From Nitrosospira sp. Nsp2 (GTDB lineage: Bacteria; Pseudomonadota; Gammaproteobacteria; Burkholderiales; Nitrosomonadaceae), in assembly GCF_003050965.1 (NCBI RefSeq), contig NZ_QAOU01000001.1, positions 682,001 to 746,000 on the forward strand: DNA of 64,000 nt, in the 5' to 3' direction. This document shows positions 59,947-64,000 of the stretch, piece by piece. The notes beneath the pieces are model-generated. The model searched no databases. It was not told the DNA's origin and was given only the letters and a program-made list of their open reading frames with translations. The position numbers were made by a program, and so were the translations under genes. The number at the start of each line of letters is the position of its first letter. Position 1 is the stretch's first letter.

Positions 59947-60430
59947 CAGTTGATTCTTTTTCTTCCTGTTGGTAATTAGCAAGGATTTCATCGATCCTGG
60001 CCGCGTCCAGGTCCTGGTAATGCGCATCATCCACCATCATGACAGGAGCATGGTCAGAGGCGCCGAGGCACACGTTCGGCAGCAGGGTAAAACGGCCGTC
60101 GGCAGTGGTCTGGCCCGGCCTGATGCCCAGGCGCGCCGCCAGGTGCTCGCGCAGATGTTCATAACCCATGATCCAGCAACTGACGCTGTCGCACAGCAAG
60201 ATGACATGCTTGCCTACCGGCTTGCGGAAAATCATGTTGTAGAAGGTTGCAACGCTCTCCAGTTCAGCCGGCTTCATCTGCAATGCCTCGGCCACGTCGG
60301 CAATCCCCTCATTCGATACCCAGCCGCGATGCTGCTGCACGATCTTGAGCGCCTCGATGCATACCGCCCGATTATTCGGGTAGTGCCGCGCATGCGCTTC
60401 TATTTCTCTCCTCTCCTGTTCGCTCAGCAT
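59924..60430 (-). CDS. nuoE: NADH-quinone oxidoreductase subunit E (one cluster Cys replaced by Ser)
   Basis: 168 residues. ATFYNMIFRKPVGKH, CDSVSCWIMGYEHLREHLAARLGI and GQTTADGRFTLLPN are typical. The N1a ligands should be four Cys; here they are Cys80, Cys85, Cys121 and Ser125 (CLGASDHAP instead of CLGxCDxAP), codon TCT at 60056-60058. Everything else looks intact, so this is either a real variant or a base error. Confidence 0.94.
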   Translation of the reverse strand: MLSEQERREIEAHARHYPNNRAVCIEALKIVQQHRGWVSNEGIADVAEALQMKPAELESVATFYNMIFRKPVGKHVILLCDSVSCWIMGYEHLREHLAARLGIRPGQTTADGRFTLLPNVCLGASDHAPVMMVDDAHYQDLDAARIDEILANYQQEEKESTDGNTADP

Positions 60431-60478
60431 TGTTTCCCCTCGGTATCCCCCTCAGCGATCCCATGTCAACGTTCCACA

Positions 60479-62296
60479 TCAGCGGTCCACGTCGGCCATG
60501 ACAAAATCGATGCTGCCCAGAATGGCGATCAAATCCGAAATCATCAGTCCACGGCTGATCAAAGGAATCATTTGCAGGTGCGGAAAGGAAGGCGTACGGA
60601 TACGCACCCGATAAGCCATGGTATTGCCGTCGCTAATCAGGTAATAGCCGTTGTTTCCTTTGGTCGCCTCGATCCCTACAAATGCTTCCCCCGGAGGAAT
60701 GACAGGTCCCCAGCTCACACCCAGGAAATGATCGATGAGCGTTTCGATGTCATGCAAGGTATGCTTCTTGAGCGGCGGTGTGGTGAGCGGATGATCCGCT
60801 TTATGCGAGCCGGCCGGCATGTTTTCCAGACACTGCTCGATGATGCGCAAGCTCTGGCGGATTTCTTCGACGCGAACGGCACAGCGATCATAGCAATCGC
60901 CATGCTGGCCGGTTGGTACATCGAACTCGAACTGGTCGTAGCCCGAATACGGCCGTGCCTTGCGGAAATCCCATTCGAAGCCGCAGGCGCGCAGATTGGG
61001 TCCCGTCACGCCCCATTCGATCGCCTCATCTGTCGAGTAACTGCCGACGCCGCGCGTCCGGGCTTTCAAGATGCGGTTGCCCACAGCAATCCTGTCATAC
61101 TCATCCAGTCTTGCAGGCATATAATCCAGAAAATCCCGCACCATCCGATCCCATCCATTGGGCAAGTCCTGAGCCACACCGCCGATGCGATACCAGCTCG
61201 GGTGCATTCGCCCCCCACAGATGGCTTCGACGACATCGAACACTCGCTCGCGGTCGGTGAACATGAAAAATACCGGGGAAAGCGCGCCCAGGTCCTGGGT
61301 AAAAGTTCCATAGAACACCAGATGGCTTGCAACGCGAAAAAATTCAGCCATCATCACGCGCATCACCTTTACCCGATCAGGCACTTCAATGCCTGCCAGT
61401 TTTTCCACGGCCAGCACATAGGGAAGGTTGTTCATGACCCCTCCCAGGTAATCGATGCGGTCGGTGTAGGGAATATAGGTATGCCAGGATTGGCGCTCAC
61501 CCATCTTTTCCGCTCCGCGATGGTGAAAGCCAATCTCTGGCACAGCGTCGATGATTTCCTCGCCGTCGAGCTGCAGTACAATGCGAAATACGCCATGCAC
61601 GCCCGGATGGTTCGGCCCCAGGTTGAGGAACATAAAATCGGTGCCGTCGTGTGCGCGGCGCATTCCCCATTCTTCAGGATGGAAACGCAGCGTTTCCTGC
61701 TCAGCCTCCTCCTTCTCTCCGGACAAATGGAACGGTTCCATTTCAGTCGCGCGAGCGGGGTGTTCCTTGTGCAGGGAATGCCCCTGCCACCACGGGGGTA
61801 GCAGAATCCGGCGCAGGTGCGGGTGGCCGTCGAAGACGATCCCGAACATGTCCCATATCTCGCGCTCGTACCAGTTTGCGGCAGGCCAGATATCCGTAAT
61901 CGTGGGCATGTGAAGATCAGTCTCCGTAAGCGCGACCTTGAGACGCACGTCCGCATTACGCTCGAACGACAGCAGGTGATAGATGACGGTGAATCGGCTT
62001 GGCGGCTGATCGTTGCGATGCGCCCGCGTGCGCTCGTCGATCGCGGTCAGATCGTACAGCATGCGGTAAGGCCGCTCCGCTTCCAATTTCAGATAGCGCA
62101 GGACGTCGCGTACCCTGTTCCGGGAAACCCACTGAGTGGGAAGGTCATCGGCGGTTTTTTGCACTAAACCCATCGGTCCGCCCGGGTTACCGGCGTTCGG
62201 GGGCCCAAAGCGACCTTTCAATTCCTCCAGCACATCTGAAGGGCTTGATGTGTTCGGCATATCCTGCTTTAAGGCAATGCTGGAGGCTGCGCTCAC
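60479..62296 (-). CDS. nuoCD: NADH-quinone oxidoreductase subunit C/D fusion
   Basis: 605 residues in one chain: NuoC part ([42 protein letters not shown]) fused to NuoD ([66 protein letters not shown]). The quinone-site His/Tyr text is conserved. The fusion is typical of E. coli-type complexes. GTG 62296 is used; a later ATG (62260) is possible. The 241-bp MITE-like element lies immediately upstream, so the native start region may have been changed. Confidence 0.95.
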   Translation of the reverse strand: MSAASSIALKQDMPNTSSPSDVLEELKGRFGPPNAGNPGGPMGLVQKTADDLPTQWVSRNRVRDVLRYLKLEAERPYRMLYDLTAIDERTRAHRNDQPPSRFTVIYHLLSFERNADVRLKVALTETDLHMPTITDIWPAANWYEREIWDMFGIVFDGHPHLRRILLPPWWQGHSLHKEHPARATEMEPFHLSGEKEEAEQETLRFHPEEWGMRRAHDGTDFMFLNLGPNHPGVHGVFRIVLQLDGEEIIDAVPEIGFHHRGAEKMGERQSWHTYIPYTDRIDYLGGVMNNLPYVLAVEKLAGIEVPDRVKVMRVMMAEFFRVASHLVFYGTFTQDLGALSPVFFMFTDRERVFDVVEAICGGRMHPSWYRIGGVAQDLPNGWDRMVRDFLDYMPARLDEYDRIAVGNRILKARTRGVGSYSTDEAIEWGVTGPNLRACGFEWDFRKARPYSGYDQFEFDVPTGQHGDCYDRCAVRVEEIRQSLRIIEQCLENMPAGSHKADHPLTTPPLKKHTLHDIETLIDHFLGVSWGPVIPPGEAFVGIEATKGNNGYYLISDGNTMAYRVRIRTPSFPHLQMIPLISRGLMISDLIAILGSIDFVMADVDR

Positions 62297-62301
62297 GGGT
62301 T

Positions 62302-62542
62302 TAACCTAAACCCGGCAGTTGGACAGAGTGAAGTGACAGCCTGGGGATGCAGGGAAAGGCGCAACGACGCGGAATGGTTATTCCATTCCGAGGAGTTGCA
62401 ATGCAGCCATACGCCCCAAAAACGTGCAATCAAGCTTGTAGCGAACTCATTCAAAAAGGTGAAAGTCAAGTTTGGGGAAAAACGGTTATAAGGCACAGCG
62501 CCGTCCTGAAAAGTATGAGCGGTCAATTGCCGGATTTAGGTT
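62302..62542. mobile_element. MITE-like element between nuoB and nuoCD
   Basis: Ends are imperfect inverted repeats of ~23 bp: TAACCTAAACCCGGCAGTTGG at 62302 and its reverse counterpart TAACCTAAATCCGGCAATTG from 62542. The ~195-bp interior codes for nothing convincing (a 65-codon frame across it lacks a family). Size, repeats and position make it a non-autonomous insertion; its parent is not identified. The nuoB stop codon is formed at its right edge. Confidence 0.65.
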
Positions 62543-63197
62543 AGACCTCGTCCGGACTTCGTAGCGTCGTAGCCCGCATTCGGTCTGCCCGCTTGAGATC
62601 CCGCTGGGATCCCGCAGCCGGTCGTTCGATCCCTTGCGGACCGATCACCCAGCTCAATGGGCGCTTTTCCTTGCCGATTGCGTCCTGAAGCAGATTCAGC
62701 CCCTGCATGAATGCGTCGGGCCGAGGTGGACAACCGGGAACATAAACATCCACGGGAAGGAACCGGTCTACACCCTGCACCACGCTGTAAATGTCATACA
62801 TTCCGCCGGAATTCGCGCACGAACCCATCGAAATTACCCAGCGCGGTTCAAGCATCTGATCGTAAAGACGCTGGAGCACGGGCGCCATCTTGATAAAAAC
62901 CGTACCGGAAATAACGATCAGATCGGCCTGACGGGGAGAAGCGCGGATAACTTCGGCGCCAAACCGGGCAAGGTCATACTTGCTGGTGAAGCTGGTCGCC
63001 ATTTCCACATAACAACACGACAGACCGAAATTGTAGGGCCAGACGGAATTCTTGCGGCCCCATGCGACAAGGTCTTGCAATCGCGTCAGCAACACACTGC
63101 GGCGTCCGTCTTCTTCAAAACCGTTATCACGGATTATTGAAGACCCGGACGTTGCCCCAGATGGTTTATCGTATGGCTTACTTAGAGACCACCGCAT
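62541..63197 (-). CDS. nuoB: NADH-quinone oxidoreductase subunit B
   Basis: 218 residues. [58 protein letters not shown] and [13 protein letters not shown] hold the Cys ligands of cluster N2. C-terminus [19 protein letters not shown] ... TLRSPDEV matches E. coli-type NuoB (LRTPDEI), so the end is natural even though the stop lies in the MITE edge. AAGGAG sits 8 nt before 63197; overlaps nuoA by 20 bases. Confidence 0.95.
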   Translation of the reverse strand: MRWSLSKPYDKPSGATSGSSIIRDNGFEEDGRRSVLLTRLQDLVAWGRKNSVWPYNFGLSCCYVEMATSFTSKYDLARFGAEVIRASPRQADLIVISGTVFIKMAPVLQRLYDQMLEPRWVISMGSCANSGGMYDIYSVVQGVDRFLPVDVYVPGCPPRPDAFMQGLNLLQDAIGKEKRPLSWVIGPQGIERPAAGSQRDLKRADRMRATTLRSPDEV

Positions 63198-63621
63198 GGT
63201 TTGGGCTCCTTGATTCTTTGGCAAACTTGCCAGCCGAATGCCTTTTGGGCCCCCAATCCAGGGCACCCAGCCGCCATAAATAAGCGAGGGCCGCTCCCAG
63301 AATAGCTATGAAGATGACAGCCTCGATATAGCCGGGCCAGCCCAGCTCACGAAAAGCGACGGCCCAGCCAAAAAGGAACACAGCTTCCACATCGAAGATC
63401 ACAAAGAACACTGCGATCAGGTAGAATTTGGCGGACAGGCGCAAGCGCGCAAGGCCGACGGTGACAATACCGCTTTCAAATGGCTCATCCGTAGCCTTCG
63501 ATCTATGACGCTCCCCAATGATGTACGAAAGCGCCATGACGCCCACAACCAGCGTGACGACGAGGAAGAAGTATGCAACCAGGGGCCAGATTTCTGTTGC
63601 TTGTGTCACGGAAGCATTCAA
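63178..63621 (-). CDS. nuoA: NADH-quinone oxidoreductase subunit A
   Basis: 147 residues, three helices: [80 protein letters not shown]. First gene of the operon, AAAGGAG before the ATG. All following nuo genes are read on the same strand with overlaps or short gaps. Confidence 0.95.
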   Translation of the reverse strand: MNASVTQATEIWPLVAYFFLVVTLVVGVMALSYIIGERHRSKATDEPFESGIVTVGLARLRLSAKFYLIAVFFVIFDVEAVFLFGWAVAFRELGWPGYIEAVIFIAILGAALAYLWRLGALDWGPKRHSAGKFAKESRSPNHAVVSK

Positions 63622-64000
63622 GGATTAGGCTCCTTTGGGCTTGGTCCTTTGATTGATTCACCAGGATTAAACAGGCCGGTCCACGCAGAAAGCTGCGGGG
63701 CCAGAGAGGGCTGGCTTCAGGTGGAAGTTTAGTATTTCCCATCGAGCAGCAGACTTCTGTGCGATAGCCAACAAAAAAGTGGTATGCGTACTGTCCGTCG
63801 TTATCCGGCAGTCCTGTCCAGTTGGTTGAACAGTCGCCGACGGAGGTATGTAAGTCACATGCGTGGTAACAAACGTGGTAATTCGACGGTGATCTAAATA
63901 TAGAAGCATTAGAATACAATACCTTAGAACTTAAGTGTGGAGGACACCCTCGCTACGAGCGAGCAAGGAGGGGGCGCTCCTGCTTATATCCTTGGCCTCT
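63622..64000 (-). other. Upstream region of the nuo operon
   Basis: About 380 bases without a supported gene. An AT-rich stretch (63890-63940, e.g. TATAGAAGCATTAGAATAC) may hold the promoter, but no convincing -35/-10 pair was settled on. A frame of 80 codons at 63667-63909 has no ribosome binding site and no recognisable content. Confidence 0.4.

Noticed and set aside
62347-62544. 65-codon frame inside the MITE-like element
   Set aside because: It runs into the right inverted repeat, has no family resemblance and no start signal.
63667-63909. 80-codon frame upstream of nuoA
   Set aside because: No ribosome binding site and no recognisable sequence; likely chance.
1-64000. CRISPR arrays
   Set aside because: No regularly spaced 21-40 bp repeats were seen; the spaced repeats found (operators, iterons) are short and have other explanations.

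Overview
The window looks like a chromosomal piece of a proteobacterium, most likely a betaproteobacterium of the Nitrosospira/Nitrosomonas type. That is an inference from an E. coli-type nuo operon with a fused nuoCD, a homospermidine synthase, a PEP-CTERM protein (which implies an exosortase system elsewhere) and moderately high G+C. No rRNA or ribosomal marker is present to settle the species.

Layout. (1) 1-5823: host chromosome with a partial lipoprotein aminopeptidase, an alpha/beta hydrolase, a histidine-rich metal-binding protein, homospermidine synthase, a small hypothetical gene flanked by two copies of a DnaA-box-bearing repeat, and a tiny collagen-like lipoprotein. (2) 5824-5899: tRNA-Asn(GTT), whose 3' half is the attachment site of a prophage. 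(3) 5855-47499: a nearly complete temperate siphophage of about 41.6 kb bounded by 48-bp direct repeats. A leftward operon (11799 to 5984) ends in the integrase. The middle holds cargo (HicAB, an SRAP-family protein, a PEP-CTERM protein) and a lambda-like immunity region (repressor, three regularly spaced operators, Cro-like gene). The rightward early genes end in a VapE-type primase/helicase and an iteron-rich, origin-like region. Then come lambda-type terminase, portal and S49 protease, a Mu gpT-like capsid protein, a complete tail module with a programmed -1 frameshift, tail fibre and deacetylase genes, a small FliA-like sigma factor, and a lysis cassette with holin candidate, endolysin and nested spanins. 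(4) 47581-48058: decayed integrase of a second, related element just outside attR. (5) 48100-63621: a DUF3330 gene and the complete 13-gene nuoA-N operon, all on the minus strand, interrupted between nuoB and nuoCD by a 241-bp MITE-like element.

How it works together. The nuo genes encode the proton-pumping NADH:quinone oxidoreductase. In the prophage, a repressor probably silences a leftward promoter (P_L near 11.87 kb) and a rightward promoter (P_R near 15.3 kb) through the same 14-bp operator, placed identically against both promoters. After induction the right arm replicates from the region near 19.1-19.3 kb, packages DNA from a cos/pac-like site near 20.4 kb and builds a long-tailed particle.

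Most interesting items: the GGTATGGA iteron cluster around a 59-bp alternating purine-pyrimidine tract; the FliA-like sigma factor with region 3 largely missing; the 24-bp-spaced operators; an in-frame palindrome that recurs in three phage genes; the duplicated DnaA-box element; and a NuoE whose fourth [2Fe-2S] cysteine is replaced by serine.
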